Shown piece by piece: positions 33,382 through 44,757 of a DNA stretch of 64,000 bases. A model generated the notes under the pieces. The model worked only from the letters and a program-made list of their open reading frames with translations, had not been told where the DNA came from and made no database searches. Numbering within the stretch: position 1 is the first letter of the stretch; each line of letters opens with the position of its first letter. The DNA is from Aspergillus flavus. Its lineage: Eukaryota > Ascomycota > Eurotiomycetes > Eurotiales > Aspergillaceae. The position numbers were made by a program, and so were the translations under genes. The DNA lies in assembly GCF_009017415.1 (NCBI RefSeq), contig NC_092405.1:4588001-4652000 (forward strand), written 5' to 3'.

Positions 33382-34061
33382 GATCGTGTTAGCTTAGACA
33401 GCAGCCCCTCGGACAGGTAGATAGTGTTGAGTTAGGTTATTTACTGATGCCTGGTTCGTTAGACTCCAAGTGTCTCCAGCTAGCTATATTAGCTAGTTTC
33501 GGTTTGTTGATAGAGAATCAATCCTTCTTCTCTCTCCCTCACTGCTTCCTAGTAGCCAGATCATATAGTTCGAAGGCCTGCCTTCTTTTTCTAATACAGC
33601 TCTCTCCCTCAGCGCTCTCCCGCCTATAGCCCTTAATAGTATTTGCAAAAGGCTAGGCCTTTAGTTATGGTTTATTAAACTGACAAAGTGCCTAAAAACA
33701 AATGTGGATATTTTGAATCTACACTGAAAATAAATTGGAATAAGTAGTGTGGAGAGAAAAAGGGCACTAGTTTGTATATCCTAGAAGGAATATCCTGCGT
33801 TGATGAGTACACAGGGCCTTGTATTCTATCATATCATGATTTGCGGGTTCACGCAAGTCCTGTTGCCGTATTTGGGAATACGAGGTTCCATTCAATGAGT
33901 TTGGTTGATATAAATACCCCGCCTCTAGGTAACCAACTCGACTACCAGGCAGCCATACGACTAGCGTAGCCCTCACCCGCAAGGCTGGGTATAAAAGGAC
34001 CACCATCCCTCAGTCAACTCCTCATCCGTTTGATAACTCAAGTCAACGGGAAATCGTAACC
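33382..34061. other. Intergenic region upstream of the rvt gene
   Basis: About 680 bases without a gene, ending in a clear TATA box before the reverse-transcriptase-related gene. Confidence 0.6.
33990..33997 (+). promoter_or_regulatory. TATA box of the rvt gene
   Basis: TATAAAAG starts 72 bases before the ATG at 34062. This is a good match to the consensus and fits transcription starting about 40 bases before the start codon. Confidence 0.6.
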
Positions 34062-36989
34062 ATGGCATCTGCGAAGAGTGAGCTCTCCCAAACGCTGCAG
34101 GATATTACTCATGCCAAGCTGCGGGAGCTTTCCAGAAAACAAGAGATCTTCCTCAGCCATAAAGCTACGACACTACAGACCGTACAGGCATTGGACTCCA
34201 AGATCGAGAGACTTGCGGCGTTATCTAATGGCCTCAAGACGTGCTTCGGAATTCCAGTGGTGAACGGTCGCATGATCCGTGGCCATACCAGCAACCATGA
34301 GCGCTTGGAGATCACGCTTGCAAATATCGATCGGTTTCTTAAGCAGGCTCAATATGACCCGTCTATCTCACCATCCATCATGCAACGATGGCAGCAGTCT
34401 CTACTCAGCAATCTCGAGATGCAAACCCTCAAATACGAGTTTGCCACACTTTTTGGCCAGCTGACCATGGAATGGCTGTCGACTAAGAAAGGTCCCCCAC
34501 CAGATGACGATGTCTCCATGTCTGAAGAGCCAGAGCAGCTTCCGGGCGCTGAGAAGTTGGAGTCCCGGAAACAATGGGAAGATGCCGTCTTCACTCCGCT
34601 TGAACTCGACACAGATGAAATTGAACTTCTACTCAGCGAGCTCTTCCAGAACCCGTCGAAAGATGCTAAAGATATACGGGTCGCCTTTAAAGAGCTCCAA
34701 AGAAAAGTGCAAGTGTTCGAAGAGTCATTGACGTACTCTCGTTTATTTTCCGCGAGCACACTACGATGGACGATCTCGGGCCTGATGGCGTCCGATCTGC
34801 TGACCGAAGAAAAGCGGACGGTTTTAAAAGACTTCTTGAATAACGCGATCATCCTGGATGAGCTCTCCGATGTGCTGAACATGCGCATGACAGCCCTGGA
34901 CGCTTGGTCCTGGGGTACAGAAGTTCCCATCGAACAGCGACGCCAACTGAACGGAACCTATAACATTTATATGCACGAGGATCTGATCCAGGCCATCTTC
35001 TTGCAATACCTCGGTGTCAAATGGTCGGTTTTCTTTAAGAGCGCCTTTACGGAGTTCCGAAAAGCGAGTGGCGTGTGGAAATCGCCCGGAAGTAATATTC
35101 CAGAAATTGACAAGAGCCGTCGCGAGTTCTTCCTAGGCTATCGATCACCCAAACACAGCGTGCAATCTACACGGGAGAAAATATATCAGAAGGGGTATTT
35201 TGTCTCCCAGCTTCTCGACTATGAAGAACAAGACCGAAGCCTAGACCAAGGAGAGGAAGAGGCCGATTTTGCGCAGTTTAGTGCTGCACAAGTCCCCATG
35301 CAAACGGCAGCTTCACAGTCATATGGCAGGAAACGCACAAAGCAGACAGCGCGGAAAAGCACAACAGTATGGCCCAAAAAGGAGCGCTGTAGGTCGAGAG
35401 GAGCAGCAGTTTTCTTCGAGGAGGAAGCTGGCGTTGATGAGGGTGAAGATAGCGATGATGATTATGATACTGACAATGGGCGTGAGGTTTTCAACCCCAA
35501 AAATCCAATGGATGCCAAACAAAACCTGTTGCACCTCTTAGCCACTGACATTTTGATCAAGACTCAACTTGAGGGAGAGCTGACTTGCTTTCGCTCGAAA
35601 TATGATTCTCTAAACCCGGACTTGTCCCACGCAACTATTCATGCAGTCCTTGGATTTTTTGGTGTTTCTGAGAAATGGCTAGGGTTTTTCCAGCGCTTCT
35701 TGAAAGCACCGCTCAAGTTCATTGATGACCCTCACGCTGAGCCTCGTCAGCGTCAGCGAGGTACTCCTGGAGCCCATGTACTCAGTGACGTGTTTGGGGA
35801 GTCCATTCTCTTCTGTCTCGACTTTATGATCAACCAGAAGACTGAGGGCGAGCTCCTCTGGCGAGTTCACGATGACTTCTGGTTCTGGTCATCAAACCAT
35901 CAGACCTGCGTAACCGCATGGAATGCGATCCAAAGATTCAACAAGACAATGGGAATCTCTCTAGATCCATTAAAAACAGGTACTGCCCAGGTCCAGCACA
36001 AAGCTACAAAAAGCCCGACCAGCCTCGATCCCGCCTTACCCCCTGGACAGGTCAGATGGGGCATGCTATACCTCAACCCCGACTCGGGGCATTTTGAAAT
36101 CGACCAGCAAATGGTAGACAGCCACGTTGAGGAGTTGAACCGCCAATTAAAAGACCAGGTCAGAAGCGTCTTTGGTTGGATTCAGGCATGGAACTCGTAT
36201 GCGACAACATTCTTCACGTCCAACTTCGGCAAGCCTGCCAACTGCTTCGGGCGCAAGCATGTTGATATGATGCTCGCCACCCATGAACGAATCCAGCGCG
36301 TAGTGTTTTCCCTTGATGCTGAAGGTGGCAAAAGTGACGTTAGTGTAATCCAGTTCCTCCGGGATATAATCTGCCAACGCTTTAACATCACCTCTGTGCC
36401 GGACGGTTACTTCTTTCTCCCGATCGAACTTGGCGGTCTCGAGCTTTCTAGTCCCTTCATTCAGCTGGTAGGCTTACGAGACTCTCTCATCGAAGATCCG
36501 ACTACTCTTTTAGATAAATTCTTGGAAGCGGAACGGGACGCGTACGCCTCGGCCAAAGTGCGCTACGAGCAACGCCTCAACAGTACCCAACATGCAGCCA
36601 TACATAATCAAGGCTTCTACCCGGACGACGCGCACACATTTATCTCATTTGAGGAATATATTCGGTATCGTGAGCTACTCGGCTATGGCTTCACTGGTGA
36701 GCTAAAGGAGGTATATGAAAAGCTTCTACAACGCCCCGAGCAACAGCATATTGAATGCGATCCGAACGGTGCCGTGTTCCGGGAGCTGAACCAGCTTTCC
36801 GGCCACCAGAACCTGAGAGGAATCAAAAGCAATTGGAGAAATATGGATGCGTATTGGAAATGGGTGGCCGAACTCTACGGGCAGGAGATTATCGACCGAT
36901 TCGGCGGGTTTAACATTGTCGATCCTGGGCTGTTGCCTATCGGGATGGTGAGTTTGTTCCGCAGCGGGAGGATCCAGTGGCAGGAATGA
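34062..36989 (+). CDS. rvt: Domesticated reverse transcriptase of the rvt class
   Basis: An intronless 975-residue frame. It has an N-terminal coiled-coil-like region (about 1-60), a helical middle, a charged linker (about 410-490), and a reverse transcriptase core. The core contains a motif-A-like block around SKYDSLNPDLSHATI, GFFGVSEKWLGFFQRFLKAPLKF, SDVFGESILFCLDF, and the catalytic motif RVHDDFWFW with Asp604 and Asp605 in place of the usual YxDD. These blocks and the lack of introns fit the single-copy cellular rvt genes described from fungi, rotifers and some bacteria (Gladyshev and Arkhipova), which are not retrotransposons. No endonuclease, integrase or long terminal repeats are present. 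The linker holds the exact histone H3 peptide RTKQTARKST (residues 425-434) and then an acidic run (GEDSDDDYDTD). The cellular function of rvt is unresolved. Confidence 0.87.
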   Translation: MASAKSELSQTLQDITHAKLRELSRKQEIFLSHKATTLQTVQALDSKIERLAALSNGLKTCFGIPVVNGRMIRGHTSNHERLEITLANIDRFLKQAQYDPSISPSIMQRWQQSLLSNLEMQTLKYEFATLFGQLTMEWLSTKKGPPPDDDVSMSEEPEQLPGAEKLESRKQWEDAVFTPLELDTDEIELLLSELFQNPSKDAKDIRVAFKELQRKVQVFEESLTYSRLFSASTLRWTISGLMASDLLTEEKRTVLKDFLNNAIILDELSDVLNMRMTALDAWSWGTEVPIEQRRQLNGTYNIYMHEDLIQAIFLQYLGVKWSVFFKSAFTEFRKASGVWKSPGSNIPEIDKSRREFFLGYRSPKHSVQSTREKIYQKGYFVSQLLDYEEQDRSLDQGEEEADFAQFSAAQVPMQTAASQSYGRKRTKQTARKSTTVWPKKERCRSRGAAVFFEEEAGVDEGEDSDDDYDTDNGREVFNPKNPMDAKQNLLHLLATDILIKTQLEGELTCFRSKYDSLNPDLSHATIHAVLGFFGVSEKWLGFFQRFLKAPLKFIDDPHAEPRQRQRGTPGAHVLSDVFGESILFCLDFMINQKTEGELLWRVHDDFWFWSSNHQTCVTAWNAIQRFNKTMGISLDPLKTGTAQVQHKATKSPTSLDPALPPGQVRWGMLYLNPDSGHFEIDQQMVDSHVEELNRQLKDQVRSVFGWIQAWNSYATTFFTSNFGKPANCFGRKHVDMMLATHERIQRVVFSLDAEGGKSDVSVIQFLRDIICQRFNITSVPDGYFFLPIELGGLELSSPFIQLVGLRDSLIEDPTTLLDKFLEAERDAYASAKVRYEQRLNSTQHAAIHNQGFYPDDAHTFISFEEYIRYRELLGYGFTGELKEVYEKLLQRPEQQHIECDPNGAVFRELNQLSGHQNLRGIKSNWRNMDAYWKWVAELYGQEIIDRFGGFNIVDPGLLPIGMVSLFRSGRIQWQE

Positions 36990-38788
36990 GTTTTTCATTT
37001 TGAAATAGTCAGATTGCATATGTTAACTACTGTTCCTACCAATGGTAACTCCCCTCTTGTTTTATCCTTAGTCCGTCATTGAAGCGGGAGCGCTTTGGGG
37101 GGAGGCTTTCTCCGGCGTGCATTTGTAGCAGTGCAAATATCAGTACCTTTCACTGCTGTAGAGCATGTCATAGAAGCACTACCCGATCTCTAGTTAGTAA
37201 AGAGGGAGATTGATTATTTATCCTTTGTCGGAAATTATACAGAATAAGCCCAGGATGTAGATGTGTTGACTTCAAAATAAGACAACATAATGTAACTTCG
37301 CAATAGTACGTGCCGCTAGGTCACAGAGAAGATTGTTGCACTGCTGTTTGAAATACTAAAGGATATCCATTCGCTTGCACAGCAATACGAGCCATGCCAA
37401 GAGACATAGGCTGAAGGCTTTGTCTACATGTACAAGCCTGGAAACCAACATTGACACTCCCGAGCAAAAGGTTTAGTAAGTAATAGTATTGGACAGGATA
37501 GGTCTATGCTTCATGACTGGATTGTTACATTCATCACTCCATAATCCAACCGCCAGCTATCCCTATACAAGGAGCCAACATTGCAGCATGTCAGTAGTTG
37601 CTAATGTAACCCCGGACTGCAACAACGCTGAATTCTGACCAAGTACTATATCATCACTGTGGATATTTTCAATAGTACTACAAAAAAGCTATTTGCATTC
37701 GTTGTGTAAATAGGTATTATTCCTCCGCTACAGAACATTTCAGATAGACATTTCCAAGGATTCCGTCACTTGTCTCGAAATACTCTGGTGTTCCAGATTC
37801 CTGGATCACTGTCAAAGGGCCACTGGTATCTGCAAGTATCGGTAGAGATACTATTAATAATACCACCACGGTGGTAATCAATCTTGGACAAGTATACGGA
37901 AGTTCCCCACACCCAGGGTATAAATTAGCCCTGTTCAATATAATTCCAACATAGTACCGGAATCCACTGGTCTCTAGTAACGTTAAGTCCGGGAGGATGG
38001 CCGTCAGGTCCGAACAGGGGGCACTGTTGTGGATTGGTGCTCGACATGGTGAGCTGAGACTAACTCACGTTGCACAAGCATTCCTGAGAAATCTGGAGAT
38101 ACAACCGCTGCTGGCTCCTTCCACTGGCCGACCTACATTTATGACCTATACGGTATAACCGGCTCTTTCAGCTGTCCTTGCCTCTCAGTGGAGTTGACTA
38201 CCTCACACTACTTTACTGATCTGGAGGTCTGTCAGACAGTACGGCTAGTAGGAGGTGCCCATATTGCGACAATACGACACCAGCCATGTGTAAAGCGTCT
38301 TGAATTCCGACGTCCAGTTACATGGGTGTCATCTATGTTCGACTAAGGTTGTCTCGTTCCATGGTTGGGTTATATGTCGGAATATACCTAACTCTTAGAT
38401 CCTCTCATACGTAATAGAAAACCAAGAGCCGATAGCAGATTCGATTCAACTTGCTGCTACAATCCGATATACTCAATAGAAAGCATATTTTATAGTCGAT
38501 GACGAAGCCTGTGTCGTGTACCACGTTATGCGATATACCCGCGCAGCTGCATTCGGTAAAGGTGAATATGAAGGCAAAAGGATATCCATAAACTTATATA
38601 GGATGATGTCACCAGTATATATGTTACATTGGAGATGCTATTTGCGCTTCCCTCTTTCATCTTAAAAGCGAGGATTGTGCACCAAAAGCAGTCTACCTTC
38701 GACATAGATCCCACCACTTTATTCTGCTGCCACTTCAAGTACCACCTATACAACCACAACAAATCTCAGCGGAGATAATATCATCACC
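36990..38788. other. Long gene-poor region
   Basis: About 1.8 kb. Scattered short frames lack any family resemblance. I see nothing that I can support. Confidence 0.5.
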
Positions 38789-40471
38789 ATGTACGACGAC
38801 ACAATCCCCGACCTGTGTATGTTCGGCGGGCCAATGGACGACCTAGACGAGAAGGGCCTTAACGAAGCAATTGCCGACTCCATCCACATCAACCCTCGCA
38901 ATGGAACTCTGGGGCTCCCCATCGCCGGTTCCGGGATGGACCAAAGAAAGCCCAGACTTGCCATGATGGTGGGTAAATTCTGGAAACCTGGCAGTGAATT
39001 GCGTATTGCTTTCATGAGCGGCACACCATGGCAACATGACCAGGTCAAGAAGTTCGCTCCCATCTGGACGCAGTACGCCAATTTGAAGTTCAAATTCGTC
39101 GACTACGATAAATCATCGCCGCCAGACATACTGATCAACTTTGACCCATCCAGGGGTTCTAATTCTTACTTGGGGACCGACAGTGCTGGCGTCGCTAGAC
39201 ATGGTAGGCACTCTATGAATCTGGGTTGGATGAATGAGAAGACCAGCGAGAACGCAAGGCGTTCAACTATCCTCCACGAATTCGGGCACGCCCTAGGTGC
39301 GGCCCACGAGCATTCCAGTCCGCGCGCTGAGATCAACTGGAACAAAGAAGCTGTGTATGCAAGGTATTCAGGCCCGCCAAACAAGTGGGACAAAGCAAAG
39401 ATCGACCATAATGTGCTTCGGAAGATTCCGGACAAGTATACCAAAGCCACCGAGTTTGATCCCGATTCAATCATGCTCTATGCCTTCCCAGGCTCGCTGA
39501 CAATGGATGGGAAGGGGACCGAGCGCAAACACTTCCTCTCTGCTCGGGACAAGGAGTTCATGCGATTCATCTATCCCTTCGACACCCAGGATGTGGGCAT
39601 GTTCAACACTATAGAGGTTGCAACCGGCAACAAGTCGCAGCAGTTGTTCGTCACCACCGTTCCCTGGAACAGGAAGTATTCCTCGCCTCCGGCAATGGTC
39701 TGGGGGTTCAATCATCTGGATATCCCCTCTAATCGGAATCTCAGGATCCAGGCCAATATTACTGACAAAGGTCCGGAACATTTCAAAGCAAGGATCGGGA
39801 CATGGATGAACAGTGAGATCCACTCTGCTGGAATGACGTGGATGGAAGTTGGCCCCGACTGCGGTTTTGTCCATACTGGAAGTGTCTCCCTTCGCGATAT
39901 TCCTGGCTGGCAGAAGAAACCTAGTCAGAACTCAAAGCGTGTCACCTTCTCGACACCATTCAAGAACCAGCCCAAGGTTGTCTGCTTCCTGACACTCCTG
40001 GACTTTTTCCAGGGTGAAGATTGGCATGTCAAGACCTACGCGACAAATATCGACCACACTGGCTTCACCATCCACATGGATACCAGGTCGAGTGGCGTTA
40101 TGCATGGGGTTTGTGTCAGTTGGTTTGCCTATGAGGCTGGCCGACCTGACATGATTAGCGGACGCTTTTCGACAAACGACATCCGGGTGCCGAGCCAGCA
40201 CAGGCATGATGCGACGTCCGCTGTGATCTTTGACAAGACCTTCTCGCGTACGCCCAAGGTCTTGTTGGCCCTGGATGAGCTGGACTATGCCCAGGCAAAA
40301 GACCTGCGCCTGCGAGTCAGCACATCGATGGTGTCAAAGGATGGTTTTACCTGGCATCTCCAGTCTTGGGACGATTCAATAATGTACAGTGCCGGCGCGT
40401 CCTACCTTGCCTGGGCTGAGACAGAAAAGTCCAAGTCTAACTTGAATGGAAGTGGGATTGTGATTGTATAG
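38789..40471 (+). CDS. Astacin-type zinc metalloprotease fused to H-type lectin repeats
   Basis: A 560-residue single-exon protein with an ACC ATG start. The N-terminal half is a metzincin: HEFGHALGAAHEH (His163, Glu164, His167, His173) is the zinc site, and the Met-turn SIMLY (Met229) follows at the right distance. The C-terminal half, about residues 270-545, holds three repeats. The second and third clearly resemble the H-type lectin fold (VTFSTPFKNQPKVVCFLTLLD; AVIFDKTFSRTPKVLLALDELD, each with a later GF/W pair); the first is weaker. No signal peptide or propeptide is visible, so it acts inside the cell or leaves it by an unconventional route. Lectin repeats may direct the protease to glycans, for example of other organisms. 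That role is inference. Confidence 0.85.
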   Translation: MYDDTIPDLCMFGGPMDDLDEKGLNEAIADSIHINPRNGTLGLPIAGSGMDQRKPRLAMMVGKFWKPGSELRIAFMSGTPWQHDQVKKFAPIWTQYANLKFKFVDYDKSSPPDILINFDPSRGSNSYLGTDSAGVARHGRHSMNLGWMNEKTSENARRSTILHEFGHALGAAHEHSSPRAEINWNKEAVYARYSGPPNKWDKAKIDHNVLRKIPDKYTKATEFDPDSIMLYAFPGSLTMDGKGTERKHFLSARDKEFMRFIYPFDTQDVGMFNTIEVATGNKSQQLFVTTVPWNRKYSSPPAMVWGFNHLDIPSNRNLRIQANITDKGPEHFKARIGTWMNSEIHSAGMTWMEVGPDCGFVHTGSVSLRDIPGWQKKPSQNSKRVTFSTPFKNQPKVVCFLTLLDFFQGEDWHVKTYATNIDHTGFTIHMDTRSSGVMHGVCVSWFAYEAGRPDMISGRFSTNDIRVPSQHRHDATSAVIFDKTFSRTPKVLLALDELDYAQAKDLRLRVSTSMVSKDGFTWHLQSWDDSIMYSAGASYLAWAETEKSKSNLNGSGIVIV

Positions 40472-42432
40472 AGACAACGATAGTGATAGTCGTTCGGATA
40501 GCAAATTATATTAATATTTATTTTCATTGCCTTATGTGCACATTTGGTTATCTCTTGGTATAACCCACCACTGCCCCAACCCTGGGGTCCTCAAGTGACT
40601 TGTAGGTACCTGTAACAACCGTGACCTGTTCTCAGAAAATTGGATCATGAATCCCACTACTTCTACTCCGTTAGTTAGCAACTAGTCACAGCTACCTTGC
40701 TTAGTCAGTTTCGTGTGAAGGACGCGTACAAAGAGATCCGTTGTGTATCACAGCTGTTGAGATTGAGCAGACCATTGATCTGCCTATTTTTGATAATGCC
40801 TCAAGCAGTCGGTGGGCGCATTGGATGCGGGTGGCAGGTCGTGTCGGGTTTAGACCCAGGGTATAGACGGAGGATCCTCCTAGAAAGTATTACAGAGACG
40901 TTGGGGAAGTAAGCAATCCGAGCTAACTTGTTGATTCATCTATAAAATGCAGAACAAAACTTGGGTTGTTGCACATAGAAGGTAAAGAAATACTGCGCAT
41001 ATATATAACGGAAGGTTAGTCGGTTTGTATACTAATAGACAGTGAGATAAACTCTCAGAGCATGCGAGGAAAACATCAAGCCTCCAGATAAAACGCTGCC
41101 TTCGAAAATGCAAGTTTAGGTTAATCTAGAGAAACTGCTTTACCTATCGCATAGCACAGCATCTACACCATCGCATACCATACCGTCTGTTGGACGAGCA
41201 ACCTACTGGGGTGACTAAGCGTAGTGGTCACGTGGCCAAGGGCTCAAAACTCGGGGTGCCATTGGGATGATCTTGGTAAGATACATTTTGTGGTAATGGG
41301 TTGAGCTTCTGGGAAAGACGTAATGGAATTTTTGCCGCTGTATTAGAATTCTATGAAGATGGTGTTTTGGTGAATTATAGAGGGAAGCTGTGATGTTTAT
41401 GTGCCGTTCTTTTGATAGCTAGTGTCGACAGACAATCGAGTGCCCGAGTAAAACTTTATCAATTATAGAAAAAGGGATGAATCACCGCAGCAGGGCAATT
41501 CTCTCGGCCAATCGTGAACTACATATTAGAGTTAATTATCAAGTCAGACTTTATCCGTTGCGTGGCTTTTGACTCTCGTAGTGGTCTCTGAGGACACAAT
41601 GTTGCCAATAGATCTCTATATCAGGCCTAAGAGGTACCACAAAGTTGTACGTTACATTTGGGAGGACTAGACTGAATATTAAGAGATGGGCAAACGGCGA
41701 CTGTACTTAGTAGCGCCCTGAGCCGACCCGGGCCCAATCGGTATACTCGAAGCGAAGGATATAAGATTGAAGGCTTAACCTTAGTGTCAGGTAAAGCTTT
41801 ATTTTGGACACCGTGAAATCGGTAACTGCCGGATTAGCTAGAATCCAGGGTCGAAATCGCGCATGTGAGCGATATTTTCCGAATTTCTAACCACAACCGA
41901 GAAGCACAGCCATTAATTGTAGCATCGGCTGCCAAGTCTCTTTAACGAAGCCATATCATATCGCTCTATAGTCTATGGAAGTGGATATGAAAATAACGAC
42001 TAGTAGTCGAGGCCTAATTGTTGAGGCTCGAGGGTCATGTTAACGTTAATTGGAAAGAGGATCTAAATAGAAAGCTTTCCTAACATCAAAAGCACAGAAA
42101 GTGTCCTGGGCTTATATCAGCAGCGCACAGCACATATATCAGTCTCCTTATTGCAATCATCGCAGATTACCAGCCACAAAATATCGATTTATGACAGCTA
42201 TCATTGTTGAGTATCTTATCCTAGTAAACTACGACTGCATAGAGGTAACGACATAAACAGGATATCTCTCAGGAAGATATTGTTGCACCTGTCGTATCCC
42301 CGAATAAACCAAAGCTCGAATGCTTGTTTGCTTCGCTAGACGGCCCTATGCATGACTTCATAGTGCGGTAACAGACAGACCAGCCAAGTCTCAATTTATC
42401 CAGCCAGCTCGATCCATCTCTTAATTAAGTTG
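40472..42432. other. Long gene-poor, AT-rich region
   Basis: About 2 kb. No gene, relic or transposon end was recognised. Confidence 0.5.
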
Positions 42433-44757
42433 TCATGGAATCTGGCCTTCATTAGAGCCACTGGGCAATTGAATTTGAATACCCAACTCTTTAAAGTGCC
42501 TCTCACCATACTGTCATGTGTCAGCACCCGGAAACACCAATACTTGGATAGTTTTACTCACGCGCTGTGTGGCCACAAATCCGGTAATAATGCGTCCCTG
42601 AGGAAGATTTTCAAGATAGCAGCTATTTGGACAAACCCCCGTTGGGCTGCCGGAGCTGTCGGATGGATCGCGAGGCTGGAACTCCATTTCTCGGTTCCGG
42701 TTTGTGGTGACCTGGGTAGGGTTAGAAATGGAGGTCTAGGTGAGCAGAGGTAGAATACACACCCTAAAGCCATAAATACAGCTGGCATCAGTATTACTTA
42801 TTGTACTCCCTACAACGTCGGTGATCCGTTCCCCACCTGACCCATCAATTGAAAAGGTCAATTTCTTGTCTGAAGTACATTCGCCGAACCGCAAGGTCTT
42901 GTCGGAGTAATTGAATGTCATTCCTAGGATCGGAGAGAACTCTGATGAGACATGCACCTCAATGCTGAGGAGAGAATCAAGCCACTCGCCATTAGGCCCT
43001 CCAAAGTCGATATTCATCAAGGGGCGATAGGGCGTCCCTAGACTTTCGGTTGGGAATTGATAAATCCGTAGATTATCATGGCTGGGTCGTTCAGACTGCC
43101 ACAAATATGAATCAGGGAGAGTGAGATCTAGAGGATAATCCAGCCAGAAGGGCTTGCTAGATCTCTCTTCCCGCGACTCGTTATGAATGGTTCCAATGGC
43201 GGTTATTTTATGTGCCTTGCACGCGTTAGTCATTAAATCAGTAGTGGTGGAAGAAGCGCTTACATCAGTGCCAGCGAAAATATGATATTTTGCACAGGGC
43301 GAATGAGGAATTCGCAGGACACCATAGCTCATGTCCTTATCCAGTGTATCCCCGACCCAGTCAGATGTAGTGTTTCCGCCAAAATGAAAGCGGATCCCCC
43401 GCAGGCCTTCTGGGCAAAAGGCCACTTCAATTTGATTGAATTTGGCGCGAGGAGGCACCTTGATCGTTACCAGGCCGGTCAAACCACCATATCCAACGGC
43501 CCCTTCTTGAAGACTGATACCGGAAATGAATACTCGTGCACCTAGCTGCACAGTTGATATTTTCATTTCTCCACCACGCGGCATAGACTGTGGGAACGTG
43601 CCGATCCGGTAGCGAGGGACGTGACATCCATGTGGAAGATACTCGGTTTCCAGGGTTAGATATCCCGTATAGATGTTTTCAGCGCGCCATTGGTTTAACC
43701 CCTCGGACACGAACCATTGCCCAGGTCTTAACTCCATACAGTTCGCCCGGCGCCCGCGAGGTTCTTTCGACCGTCCACTGTCCGCTTCTACTACCGATGC
43801 TATCGGTTCCAGGAGCTCACGGATTCTCTTGCGGTTGAGCAGGGAGAGCTGTTCAGGCGATTGATCTTTGGCCTGAAGGATGGACAATGTACCGCGATAT
43901 AAACGGAACCAATCGCGTGACTGTTCGAGATCAGGGAACAAGAAATCCATGCTGGAGCCTCGAGCAAACTGCCTCTTCCAAAAAGACTGTGGCAGACTCG
44001 AGAATACCAGGCGCTGCGAAAGCTCTCGACCTGTACATCTCAGGTCAAGCAGCTCAGGCACAGATAAGTATGATACAACTTCATATAATAGTTCTGATGA
44101 CAGCCGGCCGAAGGAGTTACGGTAGCCAGTATTGATGTCAGTAGACGTCGTATTGTACGCCGGGGGAGATTCTCGTCTACCATCCACATCAGGTGCGTTC
44201 TCCTCCAGCTTTTCCAATAGGGGAATAGCATAGGGGTCTGCCTGTAAGAGAGGTGGCATGTCCTCTGGCATGCCCATGTCATCCAACGCCCGTTGCCATC
44301 GCTTAGCACCCCCATAATCATGGCCAAAGGAGAGACTAGATCGGTATGGGCATGGGGTGCAGTAGAACTGATTATACAGAGAATGGGCAATTTTATCCGA
44401 GTCAATCGTATGCCACAGACGATCCTGCAGCAGTATCCAGCAGGAATCATGAAGACCAAAGCCGTGCCTTTCTGATTCCGCTTGCAGTAAATCTACATCG
44501 TATAGCGCTTCCTCGTCGGCGGTGAGATAGTCCAACTCTTCATCTAACGGCGCACAGAGAGTCTCGCGGGCGCTCATAAAACCGACGCCTGTCATGAAAA
44601 TGTCGCTGAAATTTACCTTGGCCACACCGCGTACTTCGGCGTACCAGGGACGCCGGGTCTCGGGGTCGTCTTCCAGTTCTTCGCACAGGAGAACCACCCC
44701 ACATAGAGGGCAGTACTTATTACCTGGGAACAGATCGTCATCGAGCCCTGGGTCCAT
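42433..44757 (-). CDS. F-box protein, three exons
   Basis: Exons 44757-42763, 42711-42562 and 42510-42433 give 740 residues; both introns (51 bases each) have GTGTGT/GTGAGT donors and CAG acceptors and keep the frame. The N-terminus has a KYCPLCG zinc-like motif (Cys16, Cys19) and a GLHDSCWILL block. An F-box lies at about residues 217-262 (LSSELLYEVVSYLSVPELLDLR). The C-terminal half is a conserved fungal region of unknown fold that includes VTTNRNREMEF and GRIITGFVATQ, which only join after splicing. F-box proteins link substrates to SCF ubiquitin ligases, but most members of this fungal group are unstudied. A TATATAAA-like run about 20 bases before the ATG may mean that the true start is further downstream. 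Confidence 0.85.

Noticed and set aside
34062..36989. Telomerase reverse transcriptase or a retrotransposon
   Set aside because: There are no telomerase-specific RNA-binding blocks in the N-terminal part that I can recognise, and no endonuclease, integrase, RNase H or long terminal repeats. Intronless single-frame structure and HDD context fit rvt.
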